From Cercis canadensis (taxonomy: Eukaryota > Streptophyta > Magnoliopsida > Fabales > Fabaceae), in assembly GCA_003255065.1 (NCBI GenBank), contig QAOA01003028.1, positions 884,351 to 948,350 on the forward strand: 64,000 bases of DNA. Reading direction: 5' to 3'. A program made the translations under genes and the position numbers. Below the pieces are notes generated by a model. The model was given only the letters and a program-made list of their open reading frames with translations, was not told where the DNA came from and did not search any database. Below are positions 21,882 to 34,226 of this stretch, in pieces. Numbering within the stretch: the first letter of the stretch is position 1; the number at the start of each line of letters is the position of its first letter.

Positions 21882-24853
21882 ATGTCGGAAGCAAAAGACC
21901 CGGCGATCAAGCTCTTTGGGAAGACGATCCCGCTGCCGGAGATCCCGGTCCGACCCGGTGACTCTCTTGGAGCTCCAGCTTCATCTTCTGCGGATATTGT
22001 TGATGACAATATTGATCAGAATCAAGCTTCGTCCACCAACTCTTCGCGGGAGTCCAATACGAACAGGGATGGTGAAGAGCAAGAAACTGACAAGGTATGG
22101 AAATTGTGGGATTGGGTGAAAAATTGTTGATTTTGAGTCTGACTCATTTTTTGCAAAGCAAAGAAATTTAATGGGTTGATGTTAGTTTGGATTTTGCATT
22201 GGAGATTTTGTTGACTTGGTTTGGTGGCTTGTGTTGTTGTTTGAAATTGTGATTTGAAGGAGTTTAGTGTTTACTTGGGGGGTTGCGTTTAGATTCAATC
22301 TGGGTCGCTTTTGGATGAGTTTAGTTCAATTATTATTATGTAGTTCAAGCATTTTGCAGTTTCATGTTATTTTTGACTGATTGCTATTTGCTATTTTGAT
22401 GGTTTAGAATATGTGTATTGCTTCATATAGCTTAAGCATTTGGATAAATTCTTCAGGTACTTGATTAGTCTGCTAGATTCTGAAATATCGGTTTGGATTT
22501 AGCATTGTTTGAGCTGATAGTCTCCTGATTCTGCTCATGAATATATTTTGTTTTCTGCCTTTTCAATTTGTTGGCCCTTTTACTATCTGGTTATTGTATA
22601 CAGGCTTCTGGTGAGATCTCTTGTATGATTGCAGTTTAATTTTTGAAAGTTCATTATGGATAGCTGCAGGCATTAATCCTTTTTACTATTTTTAATCTTT
22701 TTGACAATAAATCAATCTTCATACAGGATTATGATTTTATTTTTTATTTTTTTGGGGATTGAGTTCTGAGTTTTATATGGATTTTGAAAATTCAGAAAGT
22801 GATGATGTAAAAGCTACCATTATGCTGTTTTGAGCTTGGTGTGCTATTCTTTTTTTTGCTTTCTTGTTTGTTGAACTTCTGCTGATATCTACGCTTCACC
22901 TCACCTTGTTGCAGATTTTTAATTGACATCCGGTCTTGTAATAGGAAAATATTTGAGCTACCTCATTGTTCTGTGAAAAATCCACTTCCATTTTTCTGCT
23001 TCAGATTCCTTGCAAATTTGTTGCTTCTATTTATGCCCCTTTTCCCTTTTCCAAGCGAGCTGGTGTCCTAGACTTAGATGGAAATATTTTAGACTTCACC
23101 TTCTAACAAAATACTGGATTAAAATGTTGTTTGTTTTTTTTGGGNGTTGGGGGGGAGAACATTGAATATGGAATACTGGCGCTGACATGGCACTATGGAT
23201 CAAAAACAATCAATGGAAAAAGTGATGTTTCAATTATATGGAGAGATATTGAATTTGTTGCTAGTGCTACAACTCTCTGGTAGTTTCCTGCTGTGTTCTT
23301 TTTGTATTAGTGTTATTCTAATTTGTTTTCTTCTAACAAAGTAGCTTTTGGTGTATTTCTGTATATGCAAAAGACAGAAATATAACACAGGCCATTTATG
23401 CTTTTCAGCTCAGTAATCTGTTTATTTGATTGAGCTATTCTTTCGTATTGTTGTATATGCAAAAGACAGAAGCATCAGTAGCGCTTATACCAATTATTTA
23501 GTTCTAGAACAACATATTCAGCAGCAATTTTCATGAATCCAGGACACATTGGGAGAAAAACCAATTGAGGATAAGAAGGAAGAAGGAACCCCCACCCAAT
23601 CTTCAGAAGAGTTCAGCAATCCAGATGCAGCGTCAATAACAGGCGAAGAATCTATTACACCCTCTGTTGAGAAGGAGGCTACTACATTGAAAACTTCAAA
23701 GACTGAAGAAGAACAGAGTGAGACGAGTAATTCACAAGAGAAGACCCTGAAGAAGCCAGACAAAATACTTCCTTGCCCCCGCTGTAATAGCATGGACACC
23801 AAATTCTGCTACTACAATAATTACAATGTCAACCAACCACGGCACTTCTGCAAGAACTGCCAGAGATACTGGACTGCTGGTGGGACCATGAGGAATGTGC
23901 CTGTAGGTGCTGGCCGCAGGAAGAACAAGAACCCAGCTTCTCAATACCGTCAGATAACTGTCTCTGAAGCTCTTCAGAATGTTAGAACAGACTTGCCAAA
24001 TGGAATACATCATCCTTCCTTGAAATCTAATGGCACAGTCCTTACATTTGGATCTGATACACCCCTCTGTGAATCAATGGCATCTGTTTTACACCTTGCT
24101 GATAAAACAATGCAAAACTGTACTAGAAATGGATTTCATAAACCTGAAGAACTAAGAGTTCCAGTTTCCTATGGCAGCGGAGAAAAAGGAAATGATAGTT
24201 CCAATAAATCTTCTGTCACCTCAGAAAAATCAATGGAAGATGCAAGCACTAACAGGTCACAAGAACAAATGTTGCAGAATTGTCAGAGCTTTCCACCTCA
24301 AGTTCCCTACTTTCCTGGGACCCCTTGGCCTTTCCCATGGAATCCAGCTCAATGGAGCTCTCCAGTACCACCACCTGCTTTCTGCCCTCCAGGATTTACT
24401 ATGCCATTCTATCCTGCAACAGCTTATTGGGGTTGTACCGTATCAGGTGCTTGGAACATTCCATGGCTAGCCCAACCATCATCACCAAACAGCGCAGCCC
24501 CTAATTCAGGTCCTAACTCACCAACCTTGGGTAAGCATTCAAGGGAAGAAAACATGCTCAAATCAAATGACTCTGGTGCAGAAGATGAACATAGCAAAGA
24601 AAATAATAAAGAAAAATGCCTTTGGTTTCCGAAAACATTAAGGATTGATGACCCAGGAGTAGCAGCAAAAAGTTCTATATGGACAACACTGGGGATTAAA
24701 AATGAGAAGGCTGACTCAGTTCATGGGGAACGACTCTTTAAAGCATTCCCATCAAAGGGTGATGCAAAGAATCATTCAGTGCAAACGTCACCTGTCTTGC
24801 AAGCCAATCCAGCAGCATTGTCTAGGTCACTCAACTTTCGTGAGACCTTGTAA
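21882..24853 (+). CDS. CDF2: Cycling DOF factor (CDF2/CDF3-type Dof zinc-finger transcription factor)
   Basis: Two exons, 21882-22094 and 23543-24853, with a GT/AG intron of 1448 bp. They join in frame (...EQETDK/DTLGEK...) to give 507 aa. The Dof finger spans about residues 147-201, with zinc ligands C149, C152, C174 and C177 in C-x2-C-x21-C-x2-C spacing; it binds AAAG cores. The N-terminal [11 protein letters not shown] is the conserved CDF segment linked to TOPLESS-type corepressor recruitment. The C-terminal [13 protein letters not shown] (430-442) and SRSLNFRE (498-505) are CDF-specific motifs associated with FKF1/GIGANTEA binding. Members repress CONSTANS and FT and also act in stress responses. 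The neighbouring CML and PPR genes match the Arabidopsis CDF2 neighbourhood, hence the symbol; CDF3 remains possible. Confidence 0.93.
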
Positions 24854-25750
24854 GCCTGTAGCTTATAAATTTATAATTGTATGTTTTTTGGGTGCAGCAA
24901 ACATATTTAGTGGTGTGTTTAACTGTTCCAGAGGAAGTTACAAATTGTAAAGCCACATTGGTTCACCAGCCTTATTTGTAAGAGTTAGTTCTTGTCGTGG
25001 ATCAACTGAAGAAGAGCAGAGGATGGTTCTTCCTGCATTCCCTCTAAGGAGAAAGAGCCTTCTTGACTTTGCACGGCATCTCCCGTTTCTTGGGTGATGG
25101 CTAGGCAGTTTTTCCCTCTTCCCTTTCAATCAGATGGTTTGCTTAGTTCATGTACATAAGTTTATATGACATAGTGAGAGCTAGAACATAGTGAATTTGT
25201 CTATCTAGACCGCAGATGTATATAAATAAGAATGGGAGTTCAAATTGAACTTCTTGTTCTGGTATCTTTCTTTCAGAATGTAATTCCTAACTTTTTGGTT
25301 GGCTAAATCAGTCTACCATGTTATATATTGTACAGACTGCTATCTCAGCTCTTGTGTGTCCATAAAGTTCTTCTTTCTCTGTCTTCACAGTAACAAAAAT
25401 ACACTTGATGAGAGATCTATACTGTAGAACATGCTTGTAATATATAAATTTTCATCTAGAAATGATATAGCTAAAAGACAAAAGGGGGAAGTAAACATTT
25501 ATTTGCTTCATTAATTTTTTTCCTAGTACAGTTAAAATGACTCAGATGAGGCTGAAAGGTAGGCATGTTTGGGAAAAGAGTAGAGGATAAAGTTATGGCC
25601 AACTCTGAAAGATAAAATATCTAGAAAGGTCTTTCCTTGCCATATGGGCATAAATGCTTACCACACAAGGCCGAGCAACTTTTCTTTCTAGGCCTAAAAA
25701 TTTGACGAACGATTGCCAATAAAGAGTAGAGCAGGTTATCTTCCTAGTTC

Positions 25751-25753
<3 letters not shown>

Positions 25754-25789
<36 letters not shown>

Positions 25790-25796
25790 GGCCTCC
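25754..25796 (+). repeat. (CT)n microsatellite
   Basis: An uninterrupted CT dinucleotide run of about 21 units, 0.9 kb downstream of the CDF stop. Confidence 0.95.
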
Positions 25797-26015
25797 TTTT
25801 TTATTTTTTTTCCCAATAACCTTTTTCTTCGTTGACTATACATCTTTCTTCTTTACAAACAAATCAGATTTAAAGGCGCAATTTTCTCTTTTGCTTTTCT
25901 CTTTGATATGACGCAAATCTTGTTTGAGAAAGGTGTATATCCGCCAAGATAACTCACTACATTTTCAAGGCTTTCTGTTTTGAATGAGTTGTTTTTTTAA
26001 TAAGGCATTAAACTT

Positions 26016-26179
26016 GAAGAAATGTTACTCATATACTTTAAATTCATATCATTTTTTACATACTAGGCCCCAATTTAAATATAGACTATTCAAAACATTT
26101 TTTTGAAAATATTAATTAAATTAAAATTCAAAGTATATAAAATGATATAAATTTGAAGTATATGAATAACAGTTCTCTT
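26016..26179. repeat. Hairpin MITE, family A copy 2
   Basis: The left arm GAAATGTTACTCATATACTTTAAATT pattern is mirrored by the right arm, which ends AACAGTTCTCTT. Same architecture as the element at 17276-17464. Its right half is repeated at 26454-26539 only because of the larger duplication around the N at 26453. Confidence 0.6.
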
Positions 26180-26812
26180 AAACTTGTTGATGACATCCAA
26201 CTTAGAGACGCCATAAGTGATACGCAACAAGATCATGAAGTGTCTTCCTACTTAGGTAACGTGGTATCTGCCAAACCACACTATCTACCTAATATCTCCT
26301 TGCTGACCAAGGCAGCAGCTGACATAACAAGACTACTTGTGGTACCCAAAACTAATGAAGGGTGGGCTGCTGGGAACCAATGCATGTGATGCTTAAAAGC
26401 TTCCTTTGTTTTTCTCAATCTCAGTGCATCTTTTGCCTACCTGAAATATATTNAACATTTTTTTGAAAATATTAATTAAATTAAAATTCAAAGTATATAA
26501 AATGATATAAATTTAAAGTATATGAATAACAGTTCTCTTAAACTTGTTGATGACATCCAACTTAGGGACGCCATAAGTGATACGCAACAAGCTCATGAAG
26601 TGTCTGCCTACTTAGGTAACGTGGTATCTGCCAAACCACACTATCTACCTAATATCTCCTTGCTGACCAAGGCAGCAGCTGACATAACAAGACTACTTGT
26701 GGTACCCAAAACTAATGAAGGGTGGGCTGCTGGGAACCAATGCATGTGATGCTTAAAAGCTTCCTTTGTTTTTCTCAATCTCAGTGCATCTTTTGCCTAC
26801 CTGAAATATATT
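26094..26812. repeat. 359-bp direct duplication around a single N
   Basis: 26094-26452 and 26454-26812 are the same length and differ at only four positions (about 1.1%), separated by one N at 26453. The four substitutions resemble allelic heterozygosity more than old duplication. Each copy contains the same short open frame (75-78 aa), which I do not recognise. Two overlapping haplotype contigs left unmerged would produce exactly this. Confidence 0.85.
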
Positions 26813-27092
26813 TTCCCTTTCTACCTGCAGCCTCAATTTATGTTGTGTTAAATTGTTAATTAGACTTTAGTATTGTTACTACCCATGGATTAATTATTTG
26901 TCTCCATGGATTTTAATGAACTTAGATAATTGATACTACCCAAAATTAATTATGGCTAGGTCATAATCAATTATGATCCAAATGAAGCAATGGTCTTGGA
27001 GTAAATTCAACTAAAAAAAATTATAAGAAAAATAAAAGAATGAGAAAGGTGGAGGGAAAAAGCATTTTTTTTAACGGTATACATGTTCTTAG

Positions 27093-27465
27093 GGCAATTT
27101 GACCAGAATAGCACACTTACACTAACTAATTACATAAAAAGGGTTTTTTTCAAAGTATTTACTAAGAATGGACAGTTTTAAAATTTTTAATATTTTTTCG
27201 ACCNCTAATAATAGACAGTTTTAAATTTTTTAATATTTTTTCGACCAATATAGAACAAGTTTTACCTCTCTAAAACGGGTTCAAACTGAACACGTTTTAT
27301 ACATAACGCATGCCTGCCTTTGACTGAAATATGGCCTAAGAAATTGTGAATGGAACACGTTTTATGTATAAATAATTCAAAACTGTCATTTCTAAGTAAA
27401 TACTTTGAATAGTATATTTTTTATGTAATTACTTTGTCTAATTGTGCTATTTTGGTCAAATTACC
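27093..27465. mobile_element. Mutator-type MITE with 9-bp TSD
   Basis: The left end GGCAATTTGACCAGAATAGCAC mirrors the right end, read on the minus strand as GGTAATTTGACCAAAATAGCAC; the inner arms also match. The flanking 9-mers TGTTCTTAG (27084-27092) and TGTTCTTGG (27466-27474) are a target duplication with one mismatch. A 42-bp direct repeat around the N at 27204 (27162-27203 and 27205-27246) inflates the apparent length. Confidence 0.75.
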
Positions 27466-27474
27466 TGTTCTTGG

Positions 27475-29083
27475 GCCAATTTTCGTTGATCAATACTAAG
27501 TCACTCTTCAGACGATCTTAAGGACATACCCTCTACGACCTAGTACATTTAAAAAAAAAATCTTACATGCTATCCTAAAATTTAAACCTGAATAAAATTA
27601 TTATATCCTTATTATTAGACTACACCTATGGGGCTGGGGGAAAAAGCATTGGAGAGATAGCGGTGTCGGTACATAGTAGTATATACTAGATAGAATCCAA
27701 AGCCTGCCACTTGAAGTTGATTTAAAAAGTGGAAGCATCTGATTTGCTAACTTTCTGGTAGTGGAAGAGCCTAACTCGTTTATGGCTTGCCTAAAGTAGC
27801 CTACTTTAACGTACTAAATATTTATATTGAATTATTTGATGATGACTTTATAGTAAAATATTGATTAATATATGTGGATACTTTTAATGCTTTAATTAAA
27901 ATAACACCAAAAATGGGTGAGACAAAGGGAACTAGGAAAAATGTTGGCAGCTGTTACGACATTTAAAAATTCTCCCACTTCTCTCTTCTGCCAATCATAT
28001 TTCCATTCTATGGTACGAGATCCGAGTCCATCCAAAGTGGTATGATGCTCACGTGCGCTCAACATTATTCACATTCTAACGACGTCGTCTCCTCGCTTTC
28101 ACCTTCAACCGGCTATTAAAATGGATTTGCATGTGAGAAGAATACATGATTAGCACGAACCGCGTGACCGGTTTAAATCATAAATGCATGGCATGGAACG
28201 GATGGTTCACAAGTCTACATATTTATTTACATTTAAAAAAAAAGAAATTATTAAGGGATTTATTTAACTGATAAAGATTAAATTCAAAGCACTTTTGTTA
28301 TAAACAAATACATAAATAATAATTTTAAAATTTTAAAACCTTCTAAAAAATTTACTCCTCTATTTTTTTATTGACTTTTTAAGTATATTTTATTCTTTAA
28401 AGTATATTTTATATTTTAGAAAATCTAAATCATCATTTTTAAGCTATTAAAAAATAAAGACTACATTTCTAGGCTTATAAAAAAAATAAAAAGTTCTAAA
28501 TTACATCTTTGTGTGCTTTTTTTTTTTTTTTTTGAAAGTTTAAATAAGAATGTTACCATATAGATATCACTATTTTTTTTTATTTTTTTTTTTAGTTTTT
28601 CATAAGGTGGTTTTTATTGATTTGAGATTAATTCTTATTCGAGTTTTAAAATACCCTAATTACTAGTGTTTTTAATGGAGTTCAAAATCTTAACATTATC
28701 TCAGAATTTATTCTACGTAAAACTCAATTTATCAACTGAAACACAATAATAATTACTATTTTCTTTATATGTATAGATGTCTCTATTTTTAAATCTTGAT
28801 AAATATATAAATAGTTGGAAACATAATCTCACTTTGACAAGCTTGTGCTTTTATTTTTTTTATATATGAGACTTGCTTGTGTTCTAAAAACTATTCTTTT
28901 TTTAATTGTGTTTTCTACTATTTTATTTTTTCCGAATATTCTATTTTTTTATTTTGTAGGGAAATTTTTATAAATTTTAAACATATACTCACTGTGAAAC
29001 GCAGAATAAGGCAATACTAGGTGGGGTGTGAGTAGGGCACTCCTTGCGAAATTGAAGGCCTTTCTTTGGATCTGAAGCGGAGG
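27475..29083. other. Intergenic AT-rich region; possible SINE remnant on the minus strand
   Basis: Around 27550-27640 the minus strand shows a weak A-box-like GTAGTCTAATAATAAGG and a B-box-like CAGGTTTAAAT, perhaps a degraded tRNA-type SINE. The rest is low-complexity. Confidence 0.3.
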
Positions 29084-29129
29084 TGGTTTCCCAGAAGTCA
29101 GAAAAGTGTTACGATTATGACGGTGCTAT

Positions 29130-29145
29130 TATAGACTATAAACTC
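29130..29145 (+). promoter_or_regulatory. TATA-like box of the small-peptide gene
   Basis: TATAGACTATAAACT lies about 120-150 bp before the ATG, a spacing that leaves room for a leader of about 100 nt. Position only; not confirmed. Confidence 0.3.
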
Positions 29146-29259
29146 AGCTGCCAAAGCAATTCCCCTCTCTTCTCTGCTCTGTTTCATTCCAAACCCACAA
29201 CTTGCTTCGGTAAATTTCCTACACTCCAAGCTCAAAGTCTCAAAATTTGTTACATACCC

Positions 29260-29787
29260 ATGTCCAAAACCCTGTATACGACAATGGGTCACTCGCGTTT
29301 TCTCTCAATTCTTCTGCTGCTCTTCCTCTCATTCACTCACGGTACCTATACCTCACTGACTCACTGCGATCACAGAGTCATATGTTTCTTATTATTTGTT
29401 TTCTTTTATGTTTGGTTCTTTCTGTCTTTTGTTTGATTCCTTTTTCTAACGCTTTTTACTGTCAATTTTAAGGATTTGGGAGAGTACTGACGAAGGCTGT
29501 TGATCATCCACATTTGACTGCTGGGGCAGATGTTAGTTTCTTTACAAATAAAATGATACAAGAGATATTTTTATTTTTATTTTGCTAATTTTGATTTTTC
29601 TCCTCATTTGGTTTTGGGGCTATAGATTAAATAGGAATATTTGTTTGTTTTGCAGGAAGTTGCAGGAATATCGAGGTTCATGATAGAAGTGATGGATTAT
29701 TCAGATCCAGAGCCAAACACTAATCCCAAAAATGGATTTATTATCAGCCCTCCTTCACCTGTTTCCACTCCTCCTCCGCAGCCGTAA
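29260..29787 (+). CDS. Small secreted peptide precursor with PSY-like C-terminal motif
   Basis: Three short exons: 29260-29341, 29473-29531 and 29656-29787, all with GT/AG borders and compatible phases. The product is 90 aa from the first ATG, or 82 aa from the ATG at 29284, which starts the hydrophobic signal peptide MGHSRFLSILLLLFLSFTHG and is the likelier start. After the signal peptide comes a short variable region and then MDYSDPEPNTNPKNGF followed by a Pro-rich tail ending PPPQP. Asp-Tyr followed by Pro/Asn-rich residues is the layout of PSY tyrosine-sulfated peptides, which act on root and cell growth through LRR receptor kinases. The canonical His-x-Pro end is absent here, so the PSY assignment is an inference. 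The gene is too short and too split to show as a long ORF. Confidence 0.7.
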
Positions 29788-30199
29788 GCTTAATGGTGCA
29801 ACAAGATTAGGCTTTCACTTGTTTATTTCCTTCTTTCTTGCTTTGAGGAGTGATAGAGAGTTGGGTTAATGTTAATTGTAATGTTTGGGATTTGGATTCT
29901 TCAAATTTCTTTTCACAAAGTTGGTATCTTTTGTGTTCTTGTTCAGATTTTGAGCAGTCTTACACTCATAACCCCATAATGTGAATGATACAAACGTTTT
30001 TCCTTTCAATATGCATTATGCTAGCAATTTTTCTCGTGAGCATCTGAAGCGTTGATTGGTAAAACTCTTGAAAAATAACCAGCAAAGTGTTGGGAATGAA
30101 ATTCTACAAAGAATTTGAAAAGTTTTCATCAAATAAGAATGTAGGCTGAGTAATGCTATCTATACAATTGCATAAGTGGCTGATTCTACTTAAACTTTT

Positions 30200-30460
30200 G
30201 AGTAATAAAATACTTTTTTTTAATTATTGAATTATTTTTTAAATATCATTTTAGTTATTGATTTATTTTTTGTGTCACTTTAATCTTCGAATAATCACAT
30301 TATTTACCAAATTAGTTATTTGTAGCGTAAAATATGATCATTTAAATAACTGATTTGATGAACAAAGTGATTATTTGAGTACTAAAATAATACTAAAAAT
30401 AAATTAAAAATTAAAATAATATTTATAAAATAATTTTAGGACAAAAAATATATTTAACTC
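30200..30460. mobile_element. Mutator-type MITE (GAGTAAAA family, copy 2)
   Basis: 261-bp hairpin with perfect 9-bp flanking duplications TAAACTTTT (30191-30199 and 30461-30469). The left end GAGTAATAAAATACTTTTTT mirrors the right end (minus strand GAGTTAAATATATTTTTTGTCC). Size, GAGT ends and AT-rich arms resemble the element at 12790-13055, so they are probably one family. Confidence 0.8.
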
Positions 30461-30619
30461 TAAACTTTTCTATGTTCAAAGAAATGATTATTGCAAATCA
30501 TTTTATACACACAAAGCGTTTTTCCCATAAAATTTCAGTAAGTCAAGTTAAATTTATGTTGCCAAGTGCATATGTGTGAGGAAGTGTGAGGTATTTTAAT
30601 GTGTAATTAGAACTCTAGG

Positions 30620-31139
30620 AATTATCTGAATTATGATAGACATAAAAAATTGTTTGACTTAGAAACAGGAGTGCCTCTATCGATGCGCGATGGGTTCAGT
30701 TTGAAGTTANACACCTTGTGAATTGGGATTTAATCCCATTTTTCTTATAGTATAAGAAATACCTCCCTAGTGTTAACTCTGATAGAGCCACCTAAATAAT
30801 TACGTGTAGTGTAAATATGAGAACTCTCTAAATAACATTATTGGTTGGACAATTTATGTTACTTTATTCAATTGAGTGTAGATTTAATCTCGTTCAAGAG
30901 TTAAAATAATTATAATTTATTCTTTCAATAATACTTTCAGTGATCTCAAACTCTTAATCATAACTAAAAATGCATACTTCAAATATAAGTGCATGTATTA
31001 ACTGCTTCTTATGGATAACAAAAGGACACATGGATCTCTATCTTCCATGAATTATCTGAATTATGATAGACATAAAAAATTGTTTGACTTAGAAACAGGA
31101 GTGCCTCTATCGATGCGCGATGGGTTCAGTTTGAAGTTA
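30620..31139. repeat. 90-bp direct repeat separated by 339 bp, first copy ending at an N
   Basis: 30620-30709 recurs at 31049-31139 with a single-base length difference. The first copy stops exactly at the N (30710). This looks like one contig end overlapping the interior of the next contig, so the 30711-31048 segment may be misplaced or belong to a second haplotype. Confidence 0.65.
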
Positions 31140-32700
31140 ACTAAAAGTGTTCTTAATTATATTTCACGTGCATTCTGGGATACCATTAGCCATTGACCAA
31201 TGAAGATACCTCAAATAAAACAGACCCTCCATGCTCTTGTGATTTATTAAACATCTTCGTGGTGTATATGATTCTCTCAACAGATAGTCCTATTCTCCAA
31301 TCCCCAAAATAAGTATTTAAGAAGAAGCTTCTTTATGGTGATTTGGTGGGAGGTGGAGAAAATAAACAAAACTTTTTTTATTTATTTAGTTATAATTTTA
31401 AATTTGAATATATAATTCATAAATTCTCAGAATAATTTCAATATTATTCAACCACTTGATTTTTTTTTTTTTTTTAAAAAAAAATTAGATGACCATTTGA
31501 CCAAAACTGTCATTTTACAGCTAGAAAAGATGGAACCTGAGAAAGAGGCGAAGAATAGCCTTTAAAACAAGAGAGGAGAGATAACCTTTAAGATGAAAGA
31601 CGACTCCATTGAAACAAGGCATCTCCTTTCGACTACTGACTATTTAGTCAATTAATAAAGAAAACTTGTAATGGGTGTAAATGTAGTTTCCTTTTCCTTT
31701 CTATACTACTAAAATGACATTTGACTTTGTTTTAGAAGAAACAACAAGCGGTATTATGAAATTTTGGTCTGCTGTTTAGAATACACCAACATAAAAGATA
31801 ATGTGGATAAGTACCAAACCTTACTTATATTATAATTAATTTCTTTAATCAATTCTAGCAAAAAGAATCAACAGAAATTTTTATGTAGTTGTTGAAAAAT
31901 TTAGTTCAGTGTGTATGACAGTGACTCTATAGTGGATGGTATGATAACTAGATAAGATAGTGAAAGGATCAACTTGGAGGGGTTCTTTTGATTGGTTCAA
32001 GAATCAAGTTGCAGATATGCCATACATAATTAAATGTTTACTTATATCATTAGTAAAAAACAAAACCAAAAAAAAGGGCTTTGGTATTTTATTTTCCTTC
32101 CACATTATTTACTTTACATCAATTTTTCATTCCGAGAAATTGATTTTCTTCGAAACTTTTCAATGAGGAGTTCCTTTTCCTAAAATGGGTTCTATAATTG
32201 GGTCGAATCATCAGCATCAAGGTGGTCATGTACATTTCTTTTGCTGGTGATATATAGATAATGCTATTCTCAAACCAATTTTTCTACATCTTTTATATTA
32301 TGCATAATTGACAATATTTAAATTTAATTTAATTTATTAAAATCTTATAAGACTTCACTAAAATTTTAATCTGCTAATTTAAATTAATTATATATATTTT
32401 TTATATGTAATTACATATCTTTTATACCTTTTCAAAAGATTTGAGCATAATATTATAAAATAAATAGCCAATATTTTCCATCTTTAATTAATTTATTTTT
32501 TTCTGATGAATATTTGGATTTTATTTTTTCTAATGAAGGTTTGAATTTTTCTATACATGGGTAATTTTATGCTTGATTAGGGAATTGGGCCGATTAAATG
32601 ATGGGTGCAGACCCAAATAAAACCAACAAGCAACAAGCAAAGAGGCCCATATATAGTTTCACAAACATTTGCTCAGAATCAGAATACAACACTAAGTCTA
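31140..32700. other. Gene-free AT-rich region
   Basis: No coding frame recognised. A possible hairpin MITE spans about 32262-32460 (ends ATGCTATTCTCAAA and ATTATGCTCAAA on the minus strand), too diverged to classify. Confidence 0.4.
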
Positions 32701-33925
32701 TAGCTGGCTAACGGGCCAGCCCGGCCCACATCTAGCCACGGGACCGGCCAAAGTGACCCGGTTTTAATCGGGCCAGCAAAATCACAACCCAGTCTAGCCC
32801 ACTTCGGGCTGCAGCCAAAACGGGTTAAAATTTGTTTTTAATATTTTTTGTCATGCTTATTTTTTAGAGAATATGAAAATATATTGATTATGAAACATCA
32901 AATATTAACATACTTAATCAAAATACAAACTTGAATAAACTTATAATAATAAACTGCTAATGTATCATTAACCACTTACTAATTAAAAAGTATTTAGCAC
33001 AACAAATTCAACAATCAAGTCACTTGAGTTTTGACTAAAACAAATCTAATAAATTACTAATGTCTCAAAACTCTTGTATTTCGAGATGGGCATTTGTGCA
33101 AATGACGCCATAAATAGCTTGTTCCACACTTTGTCGGATGGGTATTGTTTCTTCAATGTTATTTGGGATTTCTTATGGGTTTCTTAGTTTTTCATGAAGT
33201 GGGTATAATTTATTTTCCATCTACACGGTGATTTATGGGTGAAATTTGCTACCTCTGGACTTCAGTGCTTAGCGCTGCGAAACCAGCGCTGGGCATTGGC
33301 ACCTTGGCCTCGAAAGGTGTTGTCATTGGACTTCCAACGTTGAGCGCCAACACCCTAGAGCCTTCCATCCACTTGATTTTTCATATTAAGCATTCAACTT
33401 CAATTTTTCTAATACCCTACCTGTAAAAACAATAAAAATAGGTATATTTAGGACATGAATTTGGACTCTCTTACCTTATTATAAGGTAAGTATGTTTCCT
33501 CTATGAACTTCATTAAATCAATCTTAGAAAGACTAAGTGGTAAGGGATCTAGTTTTTCTTAAAGCTTTAGGGTATCAAAAAGATGAAAGATCGAAATTAG
33601 GAAGTGTTGGTTTGTGCTGGAGATTGGAGAAGGAGAGGCGTCGGTTGTGTCAGTGAGGAGAGGCGAAGAGAAGTAGAACCGTAGAAGGAGAGGCGGAGAA
33701 ACGGAGTGTGAGAAATGAAATTTTGAGTTAGGAACTTAAGGATTGCTTTGAAGAATCAGGGCAATTGAAAGTTGAAGAAAATACAAAAGAAAAAAAAGAG
33801 CAAAACGGGCCAACCCGGCCCGAACCCCAAATTGGACCATGGGTCAAATCGACCCAGTTTTAAAAGGGCTTATGATATTGGGCTCCATCGGACTCAGCTC
33901 ACTTTTTCAGCTCTTCCGTTTAATT
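32701..33925. mobile_element. hAT-like non-autonomous element (approximate borders)
   Basis: The left part opens TAGCTGGCTAACGGGCC and is full of GGCCCGGCC/CGGGCC and AACGGG words. The right part near 33800-33900 carries matching inverted words (ACGGGCCAACCCGGCCCG). Such subterminal repeats are typical of plant hAT elements. I see no transposase frame and no clear 8-bp target duplication, so the borders are estimates. Confidence 0.4.
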
Positions 33926-34226
33926 CTAAAAAGATATAAGTATTTAAAAAAAAATTTCCTGTAAAAATCATTTTAGAAACCAAACTAAAAAAATTATTGC
34001 AACAAAATTTTCATGTCAATTGATATAATAAAAGAAGAACTTGGATCGTTTAAAGTGTCTTGTATACTTAAGAAAGTAAAATGTAGGAGAGTAATTATTA
34101 ATAAAAAAAAGTAACGGTTTTAATTATAATAGTACACAAGTAACTAGACCACGTTATATAGATTTTTAAAAATTTAATCTCTTAATTAACTTCATTGTAT
34201 ATTCTATACTTTAAAAGATCCAAATC

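Larger units (their letters stand above)
24854..27083. other. 3' UTR of the CDF gene and intergenic DNA
   Basis: The CDF 3' UTR probably extends several hundred bases. After it I see only the CT microsatellite, MITE A copy 2 and the N-flanking duplication, listed separately. Confidence 0.5.

Noticed and set aside
25754-25796. CRISPR-like or satellite array
   Set aside because: Simple CT microsatellite with no spacers; nothing in the window resembles a CRISPR array, as expected for a plant nucleus.
26153-26749. Two 75-78 aa frames as a tandem gene pair
   Set aside because: They are the same sequence repeated across an N. The frame begins inside a MITE arm and has no recognisable domain.
33235-33426. 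63-aa frame inside the hAT-like element as a transposase remnant
   Set aside because: The text has no resemblance to hAT transposase or BED zinc-finger motifs.
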